DNA of 56,193 nt from Pseudorhodobacter antarcticus (GTDB lineage: Bacteria > Pseudomonadota > Alphaproteobacteria > Rhodobacterales > Rhodobacteraceae): the NCBI GenBank assembly GCA_945860375.1, contig CAMAQR010000025.1, positions 1 through 56,193 of the forward strand, given 5' to 3'. Below, one piece after another: positions 1 through 8,781 of the stretch; within the stretch, counting starts at the first letter, position 1, and the number at the start of each line of letters is the position of its first letter. The notes beneath the pieces were generated by a model. That model worked only from the letters and a program-made list of their open reading frames with translations. It was not told where the DNA came from and made no database searches. Position numbers and translations under genes: made by a program.

Positions 1-65
1 TCGCGACAAAACCCGGCCGATTCAGGCCAACCGACAAACTCCTCGCCTTCCTCGAAGCCCTCTGA
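1..65 (+). CDS. C-terminal tail of a truncated ORF, possibly a recombinase
   Basis: The window opens inside a frame that reads 20 codons ending RFRPTDKLLAFLEAL and stops at 63-65. That tail reminds me of the C-termini of tyrosine-recombinase/integrase proteins linked to transposable elements, but 20 residues cannot settle a family. Support for a mobile origin is positional: it is followed at once by short direct and inverted repeats and then by an abruptly truncated fasciclin gene. The identity is inference; the open frame and stop are seen. Confidence 0.35.
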   Translation, partial: ATKPGRFRPTDKLLAFLEAL

Positions 66-148
66 TTATGCCGACACCACCACAGAGAGCCCCACCAGAA
101 ACAACAACTTATAGCCCTACATCGGCATAATCCGGACATCGGCATAAT
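65..148. repeat. Direct and inverted short repeats at a putative mobile-element edge
   Basis: The 13-mer acatcggcataat occurs at 119-131 and again at 136-148 (period 17). Its partial inverse attatgccga lies at 65-74, just past the stop of the truncated ORF. The block ends exactly where the fasciclin reading frame loses its expected sequence. Repeated short motifs at the border are typical of recombinase-binding ends of transposable elements; the element family was not identified. Confidence 0.5.
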
Positions 149-326
149 GATCGGCCAAGTCCACGGCGCTTTCGACGATGGTCTTGGCCTCAAACGGCGC
201 CGCGCCGCCGACCATCGGGTTTTCAGCCATAGCAAAACCAGTGGACAAACCGAGAATGTCGACGGCCAGAGTGAAGGATGTCATCAGACAGTTCCGGATA
301 CTGAGGCGGGCCAGTCCAGCCTTCAC
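147..326 (-). pseudogene. 5' fragment of a fasciclin (FAS1) domain protein, 3' end lost
   Basis: The minus-strand frame encodes a signal-peptide-like N-terminus followed by AENPMVGGAAPFEAKTIVE and AVDLADH, the characteristic beginning of small secreted FAS1-domain proteins of alphaproteobacteria. The expected continuation of about 120 residues is missing: after the His codon at 147-149 the frame runs into the repeats at 119-148 and stops at 117. The 5' start is GTG at 326, or more probably ATG at 284, since this places a short hydrophobic leader before AMAEN. FAS1 genes commonly sit beside SigK/RskA-type regulators, and a sigma/anti-sigma pair lies directly upstream here, so this was probably their target. 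It is very unlikely to be functional. Confidence 0.7.
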
Positions 327-400
327 CGGCAGTTGCGGATCGGTTTGGGGGGAAGATTGCGATGAAGCTTCGCCTCACCGCTTCGGGACGACTTTTCTCA

Positions 401-1015
401 TCAGACGCCGATTTCAACGGCGGCCAGTATAGGCCCGGTGGGGGCACCGGTTGGCGAGCCGCCCGCAGGTTCAAGCGTAATCGCCAGCGTCCAACCTTTG
501 GGGGCGCCGGTGGTGACGGTCAGATCGGCGTCGGCCAAAAGGCCGAGCGACACCGGGGCGGCACCGGGTGCGATGATCCACAGCTCATGCACTTGTCCTG
601 CGGCGGCAGGGCTGCCCGCGACGCGCTGCACAGTCAGTGCCGACCCGTCAAAGCGGGCCTCATAAGACAGGCTATCGCCTTCGATGATTGCCAGCACCGG
701 TGCCTGCGGTTGGGGCAGGGCGAAGATGATCAGCACGGCGGCCACAGCCCCGACACCCGCCAGCCAGCCGAACCAGTTGCGCGCAGGCTTGGCGGGTACA
801 GAAAACAGCCGTGCCTCAATCTGGGGCAGCAGGTTGGGGGCAGGGGCCTCTGCGTAATCGTCGTTCAGGCCGGAGAGGCGGTTTTGCCATTCATCAACCA
901 GTGCCGCGAAGCCGGGATCGGTTTTCAGCCGCGAATAGGCCGTCGTCCGCTCGGACAGATCGAGCACGCCCAGCACATATTCTGCTGCAAAATCATCATC
1001 CTGAGCGTCGGTCAT
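401..1015 (-). CDS. Anti-sigma factor, RskA-like
   Basis: This 204-residue single-pass membrane protein should hold the adjacent ECF sigma factor inactive. The cytoplasmic N-terminus has the anti-sigma helical segment (AAEYVLGVLDLSERTTAY, about 10-28), a transmembrane helix follows at about 81-101 (WFGWLAGVGAVAAVLIIFAL), and the rest forms an RskA-type periplasmic domain with the VHELWII segment. I chose the ATG at 1013-1015 because it overlaps the sigma stop codon as ATGA; longer frames upstream are overlap with the sigma gene. The original target gene next door (fasciclin) is broken, so its present regulon is unclear. Confidence 0.85.
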   Translation of the reverse strand: MTDAQDDDFAAEYVLGVLDLSERTTAYSRLKTDPGFAALVDEWQNRLSGLNDDYAEAPAPNLLPQIEARLFSVPAKPARNWFGWLAGVGAVAAVLIIFALPQPQAPVLAIIEGDSLSYEARFDGSALTVQRVAGSPAAAGQVHELWIIAPGAAPVSLGLLADADLTVTTGAPKGWTLAITLEPAGGSPTGAPTGPILAAVEIGV

Positions 1016-1551
1016 GCCGCCATGCACTCCTTCAGCCGTTGCAGGCTGCGCCTCAGCCATGTGCGCATGGTGTTCAGCGGAACAGCGTGGCGGGCGGCCA
1101 GATCCAGATAGGACAGGCCCGATAGGTAAGCCCCGCGCAGGGCATCGGCGCGGTCGGGTTCGAGCGTGGCAAAGCAATCGATGATCCGCTTGGCTTCGTC
1201 GCGTGCGATCAACTGCGTCTCGGCGCGGGGCGTGGTGTCGGGCACTGCCGCCAACGCATCGGGGTCGGCGGCGTGGTCGGGGCGGGCGCGCAGGCGATCG
1301 ATCGCAAGGTTGCGGGCGATGGCGATCATCCAGGTCATGCCACGCCCCTTGTGAGGATCAAACCGCCCGGACCGCAGCCAAACCCGCGTGAAAACCTCTT
1401 GCAGCGCATCCTCCGCCTCGGCTCGATTGCCCAAGACACGCAAGAGCACGCCCATAAGTTTCGCGGAAGCCTGCGAATAGATGCTGCGAAACGCCGCGCG
1501 GTCCTGCGCGGCGATTTTCTGCAGCAAATCGGCAATCGGATCATCGGTCAT
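1012..1551 (-). CDS. ECF RNA polymerase sigma factor, SigK-like
   Basis: A 179-residue group IV sigma factor. Region 2 spans about 20-90 (FRSIYSQASAKLMG, then AEDALQEVFTRVWL and TWMIAIARNLAIDRLR), and region 4 about 126-176 (LSGLSYLDLAARHAVPLNTM, then TWLRRSLQRLKEC, the -35-binding helix-turn-helix). Its stop overlaps the anti-sigma start by four bases, so the pair is translationally coupled. It starts 30 bases after the RACo-like gene on the same strand. SigK/RskA pairs respond to envelope or oxidative conditions in several bacteria; the signal here is unknown. Confidence 0.88.
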   Translation of the reverse strand: MTDDPIADLLQKIAAQDRAAFRSIYSQASAKLMGVLLRVLGNRAEAEDALQEVFTRVWLRSGRFDPHKGRGMTWMIAIARNLAIDRLRARPDHAADPDALAAVPDTTPRAETQLIARDEAKRIIDCFATLEPDRADALRGAYLSGLSYLDLAARHAVPLNTMRTWLRRSLQRLKECMAA

Positions 1552-1581
1552 GCCGTAAACGTAGAGGAGTGGGACGACAGG

Positions 1582-3621
1582 TCAACCCCGCCGTCTGCGT
1601 CCACCCGAACCCGCACCGTTGGTATTGAAGGTCACATCCGGCAACGTCACCACCTTGGACAGTTCGGGAAAGGTATCGACGGCGTTCGGGATGGCGCTGG
1701 CATTGACGAAATGCTCTTGAAAGCGCGGCTCGATGGCGGTTTCGACCTTGTGGATGTTGTGGACCATCGCCTCCACCGTGTTGCGCGCCGCGACATTGCA
1801 CAGCGCGATGCGCGCGCCGGTGCCGGCTGCATTCCCGGCAGAGATCACCTTGTTCAGGGGCACATCCGGGATCATTCCCAGCACCATGGCGTGTTTTGGG
1901 CTGATATGCGCGCCAAAGGCCCCAGCCAGCGTCACCCGGTCCACGGTTTCAACGCCCATTTCGTCCATCAGCAGCTTGGCCCCGGCGTAAAGGGCGGCCT
2001 TGGCCAGCTGAATGGCGCGGATGTCGCCTTGCGTCACCAAGATGCGCGGGCCGCCGTCCAATGATCCATCGTGCAGCACATAGGAATGGGTGCGGCCTTC
2101 GGGGGTGCAGCGCCAAGTGCCGGTTTGATCGGGGTTGCCGATCAGGCCACCCGCATCGACAAGCCCCGCCATGCGCATTTCGGCCACGGCCTCGATGATG
2201 CCAGATCCGCAAATGCCGGTGATGCCAGAGGCGGCGGTGGCAGTCGCGAAACCGGGATCGGTTGACCACAGATCAGACCCGATGACCTTGAAACGGGGGT
2301 CTTTGGTGACGGGGTCGATTTCCACCCGCTCAATCGCACCGGGGGCGGCGCGCTGGCCCGAACTGATCTGCGCACCCTCAAAGGCGGGACCGGTGGGGGA
2401 GGAACACGCCAGCACGCGGTGTTCGTTGCCCAGCAGAATTTCGGCATTGGTGCCGACATCGACAATCAACACCATATCCTTGGATTTGTTGGGTTCTTCT
2501 GACAGCGCGACCGCAGCGCAGTCGGCGCCCACATGACCTGCAATGCAGGGCAGGATATAAACGCGGGCGGCGACATTCACGGCACGAATGTCGAGATCAT
2601 GCGCGTCCAGCACCAGCGACGAGGATGTCGCCAAAGCAAACGGCGCTTGCCCCAGTTCCACCGGATCAATGCCCAGCAACAAATGGTGCATCACCGGGTT
2701 GCAGACAAAGGTGATCTCGTAAATCTGCGCGGGATCAATTTTCGCCTCGGTCGCGATCGACTGCACCAGCCCGTTCAGCGCAGTGCGCACGGCTGCGGTC
2801 ATTTCCACATCGCCGCCGGGGTTCATCATGGCGTAGGATACCCGGCTCATCAGGTCTTCACCGAACCGAATCTGCGGGTTCATCACGCCGGCCGATGCCA
2901 GAACCGACCCGTCGCGCAGATCGCACAGGTGGGCGGCGATGGTGGTGGATCCCAGATCAATGGCCAGCCCGTAAAGCCCGCCCTCATGAAAACCCGGCCA
3001 GATATCCAGCAGGCGGTGGCGGGCGTCGTGGTTGCCTTTGTGCAGCGCCACGGTGACGGTCCATTTGCCCTTGCGCAGCGCGGGTTGCAACCGGCGCAGG
3101 ATCGGCAGTTCGGCGGCCACTTCGCCCACGCCCCATTGCTGTTGTAGGGCGGTCACCAGACGCTCAAAATCCCCTGTCGGTTCGTGCATGTCGGGTTCGG
3201 CCACTTCGACATAAAGCGCGCGGGTGGCTGGATCCATGATGATATCGCGTTGGCTGGCCGACTTGCGGATCACCTGTTTGTGCACCTGAGATTCCGGCGG
3301 CACGTCAATGACCACATCGCCCATCACGCAGGCCTGACAGCCCAAACGGCGGCCATCCAGCATGCCGCGTTTGGATTTGTAGCGTTCCTCGACGGAATTC
3401 CAGTCGGTCAGCGCATCGGCTTCAACCGTCACCCCATGCTTTGGAAATTCGCCATAACCGGGGCTGATCTGGCATTTGGAACAAATCCCACGCCCGCCGC
3501 AGACCGAATCCAGATCGACTCCCAACTGCCGCGCTGCCGTCAGCACCGGGGTGCCATGTGCAAAGCGGCCGCGTTTGCCCGAGGGAGTGAAGATCACGAG
3601 TGCGTCTTGGATGTCAGTCAT
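1582..3621 (-). CDS. ASKHA/2Fe-2S protein, RACo-like activator of corrinoid proteins
   Basis: A 679-residue protein. The N-terminal 100 residues form a ferredoxin-type [2Fe-2S] domain with Cys41, Cys47, Cys50 (VCGGRGICSKC) and Cys95. A linker leads to an ASKHA ATPase-like domain beginning near residue 220 (LAIDLGSTTIAAHL), with VDVGTNAEI and ISSGQRAAPGAIE further on; it ends with a basic GSGGRRRRG tail. RACo proteins use ATP and a low-potential electron to reduce Co(II) to Co(I) in corrinoid methyltransferase systems. No corrinoid protein or methyltransferase lies in this window, so the partner must be elsewhere. It is 12 bases downstream of the cupin gene and probably in its operon. Confidence 0.85.
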   Translation of the reverse strand: MTDIQDALVIFTPSGKRGRFAHGTPVLTAARQLGVDLDSVCGGRGICSKCQISPGYGEFPKHGVTVEADALTDWNSVEERYKSKRGMLDGRRLGCQACVMGDVVIDVPPESQVHKQVIRKSASQRDIIMDPATRALYVEVAEPDMHEPTGDFERLVTALQQQWGVGEVAAELPILRRLQPALRKGKWTVTVALHKGNHDARHRLLDIWPGFHEGGLYGLAIDLGSTTIAAHLCDLRDGSVLASAGVMNPQIRFGEDLMSRVSYAMMNPGGDVEMTAAVRTALNGLVQSIATEAKIDPAQIYEITFVCNPVMHHLLLGIDPVELGQAPFALATSSSLVLDAHDLDIRAVNVAARVYILPCIAGHVGADCAAVALSEEPNKSKDMVLIVDVGTNAEILLGNEHRVLACSSPTGPAFEGAQISSGQRAAPGAIERVEIDPVTKDPRFKVIGSDLWSTDPGFATATAASGITGICGSGIIEAVAEMRMAGLVDAGGLIGNPDQTGTWRCTPEGRTHSYVLHDGSLDGGPRILVTQGDIRAIQLAKAALYAGAKLLMDEMGVETVDRVTLAGAFGAHISPKHAMVLGMIPDVPLNKVISAGNAAGTGARIALCNVAARNTVEAMVHNIHKVETAIEPRFQEHFVNASAIPNAVDTFPELSKVVTLPDVTFNTNGAGSGGRRRRG

Positions 3622-3633
3622 ATGGTCCTCACG

Positions 3634-4011
3634 TCAGGCGAAGGTGTAGGTGATGTCGGCGAAGGCATCGGCGGCGAAAGTGTAGACCCAGCGCACGGGC
3701 TGATCGGCGTTCAGAACGCCATGCACCGCGCCGCCGGGAATGAAAAGGGCCACGCCGGGCGACAAGCGGTGCGCGGTGCCGTCGATCTGCACATCGACAG
3801 CGCCTTCCAGCCCGAAATACACTTCGGGTTGCGGATGGGAGTGCAGAGCGAAGGTGCCGCCCTCGGCCATCTCGGCCACGCCGCAAACCAACGTGTCGGT
3901 CGCGGTCACGTCGCCCGACAGCAGCGTTTTCCAACGGATACTGCCGCGCGCCGGGTCATCCCACGCCGCGACCGCCACCTCGTTTGCATCCACCCTTATC
4001 GCTTTGGTCAT
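3634..4011 (-). CDS. Single-domain cupin protein
   Basis: A 125-residue beta-barrel cupin. Motif 1 supplies putative metal ligands His57, His59 and Glu63 (HSHPQPEVYFGLEG), and motif 2 supplies His97 (IPGGAVHGVL). Such small cupins may be metal-dependent enzymes or simple binding proteins; the substrate cannot be deduced. It lies between the CoA-transferase (69-base gap) and the RACo-like gene (12-base gap) on one strand, suggesting a common catabolic unit. Confidence 0.8.
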   Translation of the reverse strand: MTKAIRVDANEVAVAAWDDPARGSIRWKTLLSGDVTATDTLVCGVAEMAEGGTFALHSHPQPEVYFGLEGAVDVQIDGTAHRLSPGVALFIPGGAVHGVLNADQPVRWVYTFAADAFADITYTFA

Positions 4012-4080
4012 TTCCGCCCCATCGCCTTTGCGTTGATTTTAAGCCGCGCGGCGTCGGGTTCGATGCCTGTTCGCGGCACA

Positions 4081-5235
4081 TCAGGGGGCGTCTGCGCCGC
4101 GCAGCCAATTCAGGATCGACGCGCGGTCGCCGTCCAGACGTGGGGCGGGCGCGCGGGCGGTGATTTCGGGCAGGGTCGACATCTTGATCGGATTGCCGGG
4201 CGCTACGAACGCCGGGCCATCGCCATTCGGCGCCACCGGCAAAACCATGTGGCGGGCCAGCAATTGCGGGTCTTGCAGAACCTGCGCCATGTCCTGAACG
4301 CGGGCTGTCGGCAGGCCTGCCGACTCAAACGTCGCAATCCAATGGTTGACGGTCTCGGCCAAAGTCACCGCCTCCAGCCGCCGTTTCAGCAGCGCATGGT
4401 TTTCGCAGCGCGCAGCATTGGTGGCAAAGCGCGGATCGGCGGCAAGAGGCAGGGCAAGGGTGTTGCACAAGCGTACAAACATCGCATCATTGCCCGCAGC
4501 GATCACAAAAAAGCCATCGGCGGCGCGATAGGTCGAAAACGGTGTGATGGTGGGGTGACGCGCGCCGGTGCGGCCCGGAGGTTTGCCCGTGGCCGTGGTG
4601 ATCGCGATGGCATGTTCCTGAATGGCCAGTTGCGCGTCCAGCATGGCCACGTCAATCTTGGCCCCAAGCCCGGTTTTGCTGCGGTCAAAAAGTGCCGCCA
4701 GCACGCCCTGCGTCAGATACATGCCCGCCACGACGTCGCCCACGCTGGCACCCACCCGCACCGGGGGGCCGCCTTCTTCGCCCGTGATGCTCATCACGCC
4801 GCCGCGTGCCTGCACCACCATGTCATAAGCCGGTTTTTCCGCGTCGGGCCCGGTGTGACCGAACCCCGACACCGCGCCATAGATCAGGCTTGGGTGGGTC
4901 TTGTGCAAAGCATCAAAGCCATAGCCCAGCCGTTCCATCACGCCGGGGCGGTAGTTTTCCAGCAAGACATCGGCGCGCGCCAGCAGCGCCTCAAAGATCG
5001 TGCGGTCGTTAGGGTCTTTCAGGTCGAGGGCGATTGAGGCCTTGCCCGCGTTCAGCACCGCAAAATAGGCGCTTTCGCCATGCAAAAAGGGGGGGAAGGC
5101 ACGGGTGTCATCGCCCGCTCCGGGTCGTTCAACCTTGATGACCCGCGCGCCCAGATCGGAAAGCGTGTGGCTTGCGAAGGGGCCGGCCAAGACATGGGTC
5201 AGGTCCAGAATGGTGATGTCTGACAAAGGGGGCAT
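4081..5235 (-). CDS. CaiB/BaiF family (class III) CoA-transferase
   Basis: A 384-residue protein with the family's opening (ILDLTHVLAGPFASHTLSDL), the NAGKASIALDL nucleotide/CoA segment, and the catalytic aspartate at Asp138 in AYDMVVQARGG, which forms the acyl-glutamyl-type anhydride in this family. Length is normal for a formyl-CoA-transferase-type subunit. It would move CoA between carboxylic acids; the acid used is not evident. It is the first gene of the CoA-transferase, cupin, RACo-like run. The ATG at 5235 follows a 154-base gap in which I see no gene. Confidence 0.87.
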   Translation of the reverse strand: MPPLSDITILDLTHVLAGPFASHTLSDLGARVIKVERPGAGDDTRAFPPFLHGESAYFAVLNAGKASIALDLKDPNDRTIFEALLARADVLLENYRPGVMERLGYGFDALHKTHPSLIYGAVSGFGHTGPDAEKPAYDMVVQARGGVMSITGEEGGPPVRVGASVGDVVAGMYLTQGVLAALFDRSKTGLGAKIDVAMLDAQLAIQEHAIAITTATGKPPGRTGARHPTITPFSTYRAADGFFVIAAGNDAMFVRLCNTLALPLAADPRFATNAARCENHALLKRRLEAVTLAETVNHWIATFESAGLPTARVQDMAQVLQDPQLLARHMVLPVAPNGDGPAFVAPGNPIKMSTLPEITARAPAPRLDGDRASILNWLRGADAP

Positions 5236-5389
5236 GGCGTCCTGCGGTTTGAAAGGTCACAGCAATGTTACCCGCGGTCTGTAACAGGCGCAACGCAGAG
5301 CAATCACCCCCACCTTGCCCCCCCGGACTCGTTCAGCGGCTTCGCGCGTAGACGTGAGGCCCCGGATCAATGCCAAAGCGGGTTGCGGT

Positions 5390-6472
5390 CTAGTCTGCGC
5401 AGAATTGCTTGGCCAGTTTCAGACCCTGGCCCTGATAATTCGACGCAATCCCTGCGCCATACAGGGTTTCAGGACGCTCGGCCATGCGTTCATAGACCAG
5501 CCGCCCCACAACCTGCCCATGTTCCAGCACAAACGGCGCTTCGTGGCAGCGCACTTCCAGCACCCCGCGCGAGCCGATACCACCGGCGGTAACATGGCCA
5601 AAGCCCGGATCAAAGAACCCCGCGTAATGCACGCGGAATTCGCCGACCATCGCCAGAAACGGCGCCATTTCGGCGGCGTAATCGGGCGGGATTGTCACTG
5701 CCTCGCGGCTGACCAGAATGTAAAATGCGCCGGGATCCAGAATGATGCGCCCGGATTTGGAGTGAATTTCCTCCCAAAACTCGGACGCCGGGTAATGCGC
5801 GATGCGGTCCAGATCAATGACGCCGGTGTGTGGCTTGGCGCGGTAGCCGACCAAATCGCCCGACGCGGGGCGCAGATCAACGGAAAAGCCCAACCCCTCG
5901 GAGATCACGGCGTCACCGGACACCAAGGGATCGACCCCATGCAGCGCCGTCAACTCGGCATCGGTCAGCACAGATTGACCCTGCCGGAACCGGATCTGGT
6001 TCAACCGCTGCCCCGCGCGGACCAGCACCGAGAACGACTTCGGGCAAACTTCGGCATAGAGGGGGCCATCATATCCTTCGGGGATGCGGTCAAATTCGGT
6101 GCCGCCGTCGGTGATGGTTCGGGTCAGCAAATCCAGCCGCCCGGTCGAGGACTTGGCATTGGCGACGGCGGTGATGCCGTGGGGCAGGGACAGGCGCTCC
6201 ATCAGCGGGATCACATAGACGCAGCCCTTTTCCAGCACGGCACCTGCGGTCAGATCGACCCGGTGCATTTCAAATTCGGCAATGCGGTCAATGACTTTGC
6301 GGCCATTCCCCACCAAGAAAGACGCCCTGACCCGATAGGCGACCGCACCCAAACGCAGATCAAGGCTGGCGGGTTGGATCTGGCCTGCGTCAATTGCGGG
6401 ATCGGCGGCAATGGCCCCCGTGGCAATCAGACGGCGCAGGCTTTGCGCGGGAAGAACGCCGGGATGGGTCAT
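5390..6472 (-). CDS. dcd: 2'-deoxycytidine 5'-triphosphate deaminase, double-length type
   Basis: A 360-residue protein of the tandem dCTP-deaminase family found in alphaproteobacteria. The first half contains QPASLDLRLGAVAYRVR, then NAKSSTGRLDLLTRTITDGG; the second half repeats the fold (KSGRIILDPGAFYILVSREA, GFFDPGFGH). It deaminates dCTP to dUTP for dTMP synthesis. It is transcribed toward the CoA-transferase but separated by 154 bases. Just upstream (to the right) lies tRNA-Pro. The ATG at 6472 gives the expected MTHPGVLPAQSLR start. Confidence 0.87.
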   Translation of the reverse strand: MTHPGVLPAQSLRRLIATGAIAADPAIDAGQIQPASLDLRLGAVAYRVRASFLVGNGRKVIDRIAEFEMHRVDLTAGAVLEKGCVYVIPLMERLSLPHGITAVANAKSSTGRLDLLTRTITDGGTEFDRIPEGYDGPLYAEVCPKSFSVLVRAGQRLNQIRFRQGQSVLTDAELTALHGVDPLVSGDAVISEGLGFSVDLRPASGDLVGYRAKPHTGVIDLDRIAHYPASEFWEEIHSKSGRIILDPGAFYILVSREAVTIPPDYAAEMAPFLAMVGEFRVHYAGFFDPGFGHVTAGGIGSRGVLEVRCHEAPFVLEHGQVVGRLVYERMAERPETLYGAGIASNYQGQGLKLAKQFCAD

Positions 6473-6542
6473 CTGTGTTTCCTTGTTGGTCTAGAAACGG
6501 AACAGCCCGCGCTGCCGATCGGCAGGCGGGCTGTTTCGATTT

Positions 6543-6620
6543 TGGTCGGGCCAGAGAGATTCGAACTCTCGACCTTCCGCCCCCCAGACGGACGCGCTAA
6601 CCAGGCTGCGCTATGGCCCG
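6543..6620 (-). tRNA. tRNA-Pro (anticodon GGG)
   Basis: The minus strand folds as a complete cloverleaf. The acceptor CGGGCCA pairs with TGGCCCG, followed by A and an encoded CCA (6543-6545). The D stem is GCGC/GCGC, the anticodon stem TCCGT/GCGGA has the loop CTGGGGG, giving anticodon GGG. The T arm is GAGAG-TTCGAAT-CTCTC. It reads CCC codons. It is downstream of the MerR gene on the same strand. Confidence 0.96.
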
Positions 6621-6679
6621 ACACGGGGTCTTCATACTGATATTCGGGGCAGGGGCAAGCCTGAAAGCGCATCAGCGGG

Positions 6680-7390
6680 TCAGGCGCGGCCAAAGACCGG
6701 TGGGGCCAAAAGCGTCTGCTGCAAGGCTACAAGGCGCGCGTGCAGAACTGTGGCCTGTGGATGCGAGGCAAAAGCACCGGAGGGCAGGGCGCGCAAGGCC
6801 GCGGCCAGATTGCCTTGGGTCAGCGGTGTTTGGGCGAGGACCGGGTCAGACACCGGATCAAACGCCGCCGCCTGAGCATCACCCGGATCCGATGGGATTT
6901 CCATGTGAACGGGCTGCCAAGGGTCCGGGGCGTTTTCAAAGAGATCGGCCACCACGGGTGCTTTGGCGACAGGCCGCCTTAGTGCGGTTTCCAAGGCCAC
7001 AATGGTGGCGCTTATCGCGCGTTCGGGGGCCAAGGGTTCATTGTCAAACGGGCCGAAGTTCGCGGCCAGCGCGGCCTCCAGCGCCGCTTCGGCATCCATC
7101 TCGATGTCATCGGGCAAAGCTTCGCCAGACAGGCCCGCCACATGGCGCACGCCATGCTCGCGCAGGATTTTTTGCACACCGCGAATGGTCATACCTTCGT
7201 CATGCAACAGCCGCTTGATGCCAGTCAGCAGCGCCACATCGGCCGGCCGGTAATAGCGCCGCCCGCCCGCCCGTTTGACCGGGCGGATCTGCGGGAAGCG
7301 ACTTTCCCAAAACCGCAGCACATGCGCGGGGGTCTCCAGAAACTCGGCCACTTCGCTGATGGTGCGGAAGGCGTCGGGCGACTTGTCCAT
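6680..7390 (-). CDS. MerR family transcriptional regulator
   Basis: A 236-residue protein with a MerR winged helix-turn-helix at the N-terminus ([20 protein letters not shown], then [18 protein letters not shown], about 8-56), and a long, poorly conserved C-terminal region without an obvious ligand site. It starts 15 bases after ihfA. The ihfA-merR neighbourhood is recurrent in Rhodobacterales, but I know of no established target. The effector is not predictable from the sequence. Confidence 0.85.
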   Translation of the reverse strand: MDKSPDAFRTISEVAEFLETPAHVLRFWESRFPQIRPVKRAGGRRYYRPADVALLTGIKRLLHDEGMTIRGVQKILREHGVRHVAGLSGEALPDDIEMDAEAALEAALAANFGPFDNEPLAPERAISATIVALETALRRPVAKAPVVADLFENAPDPWQPVHMEIPSDPGDAQAAAFDPVSDPVLAQTPLTQGNLAAALRALPSGAFASHPQATVLHARLVALQQTLLAPPVFGRA

Positions 7391-7405
7391 CCGCCGGACC
7401 TTTCC

Positions 7406-7708
7406 TTAACGCTTTTTCCCGGCAGCCACGCGGTCTTTCATCAGATGCGAGGGCCGGAAGGTCAGCACCCGGCGGGGCGAGATTGGAACCTCGTCGCCAG
7501 TTTTGGGATTGCGACCAACGCGGGCCGTTTTGTCGCGCACCGAAAATGTGCCGAAGGACGAGATTTTTACAGTCTCACCCGCCGCCAACTCATCCGACAT
7601 GTGCTGCAAGACCGCCTCGACCAAAGTCGCAGATTCGTTGCGGCTAAGACCAACCTCACGAAAGACGGCCTCACTCAGGTCCATACGGGTCAAAGTTTTT
7701 TCGCTCAT
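7406..7708 (-). CDS. ihfA: Integration host factor subunit alpha
   Basis: The 100-residue DNA-bending HU/IHF-family protein that dimerises with IhfB. The family signature is in [20 protein letters not shown], the proline-bearing beta-arm, and [16 protein letters not shown] completes the C-terminus. I placed the start at ATG 7706-7708 ([15 protein letters not shown]), which is preceded by a purine-rich GGGGGGGAA; the longer frame up to 7735 is unlike the family. It belongs to the plsX-fabH-ihfA-merR run. Confidence 0.95.
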   Translation of the reverse strand: MSEKTLTRMDLSEAVFREVGLSRNESATLVEAVLQHMSDELAAGETVKISSFGTFSVRDKTARVGRNPKTGDEVPISPRRVLTFRPSHLMKDRVAAGKKR

Positions 7709-7809
7709 CATTCCCCCCCGGGTTATTTTCCCCAAAGATGCGCAGGAATAAATTGCGAGTCAATAACAGTGACTTGGAAGGCGTTGTTAAAACCGGATAA
7801 TCGCCGAAT

Positions 7810-8781
7810 TTACCAGCGGATGACCACGGAACCCCAAGCCAAACCACCGCCAATCGCCTCGGTGACCAGCAAATCGCCCGGTTTGATCTGCCCGCGCGCC
7901 TTACCCACCGACAAAGCGAGGGGAATCGATGCGGCCGAAGTGTTGCCATGATCTTGCACCGTCACCACCACGCGATCCATCGACACCTGCATGCGTTTGG
8001 CTGTGGCCTCGATGATGCGGATATTGGCCTGATGCGGCACGATCCAATCGACATCATCGGCGGTCAGTCCCACCTTGTCCAAGGCCGTGTGCGCGGTTTG
8101 CGCAAGCTTTTCAACGGCGTGGCGGAAGACTTCTTTGCCTTCCATCCGCAGATGACCAATGGTGCCGGTGGACGAGCCGCCATCGACGTAAAGCAGGTCC
8201 TTGTACCGCCCGTCACTGTGCAGATCGGTCGACAGGATACCACGGTCCTCGGTGGTCCCGGTGCCTTCCGCTGCTTCCAGCACCAAGGCCCCAGCCCCAT
8301 CGCCAAACAGCACACAGGTGCCGCGATCGGTCCAGTCCATCAGCCGCGAGAAGGTTTCTGCGCCAATCACCAGCACGCGGTTGACCTGACCCGAGATGAT
8401 CAGCGCGTTGGCCGTGGTCAACGCAAACACAAAACCGGCACATACCGCCTGCACATCAAAGGCAAAGCCCCGCGTCATGCCCAGACCGGCCTGAATCATC
8501 GTGGCAGCCGAAGGAAAGGTCAGATCGGCGGTCGAGGTGGCGACGATGATCGCGTCAATGTCATCCGCCACCAACCCTGCATCCATCAGCGCGGCCAGTG
8601 CGGCGCGGGTGCCCAGATCAGAGGTGGTCTGACCCACCGCTGCAAAATGACGGCGTTCAATCCCAGACCGGGTCTTGATCCATTCATCCGAGGTTTCCAC
8701 AAGCGCCTCAAGTTCGGCATTCGGCACGACGCGCTCGGGCAGATAATGCCCGACGCCCTTGACCACGGCGCGTATATTCAT
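7810..8781 (-). CDS. fabH: 3-oxoacyl-ACP synthase III (KAS III)
   Basis: A 323-residue thiolase-fold enzyme that condenses acetyl-CoA with malonyl-ACP to start fatty acid synthesis. Cys114 ([13 protein letters not shown]) is the nucleophile; the catalytic His is in VPHQANIRI and the Asn in [13 protein letters not shown]. Its ATG overlaps the plsX stop as ATGA, the usual plsX-fabH coupling. Confidence 0.96.
   Translation of the reverse strand: MNIRAVVKGVGHYLPERVVPNAELEALVETSDEWIKTRSGIERRHFAAVGQTTSDLGTRAALAALMDAGLVADDIDAIIVATSTADLTFPSAATMIQAGLGMTRGFAFDVQAVCAGFVFALTTANALIISGQVNRVLVIGAETFSRLMDWTDRGTCVLFGDGAGALVLEAAEGTGTTEDRGILSTDLHSDGRYKDLLYVDGGSSTGTIGHLRMEGKEVFRHAVEKLAQTAHTALDKVGLTADDVDWIVPHQANIRIIEATAKRMQVSMDRVVVTVQDHGNTSAASIPLALSVGKARGQIKPGDLLVTEAIGGGLAWGSVVIRW

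Noticed and set aside
3184..5037. 617-codon plus-strand frame
   Set aside because: It is antisense to the RACo-like, cupin and CoA-transferase genes, which have clear motifs and starts. GC-rich codons leave the opposite strand open by chance.
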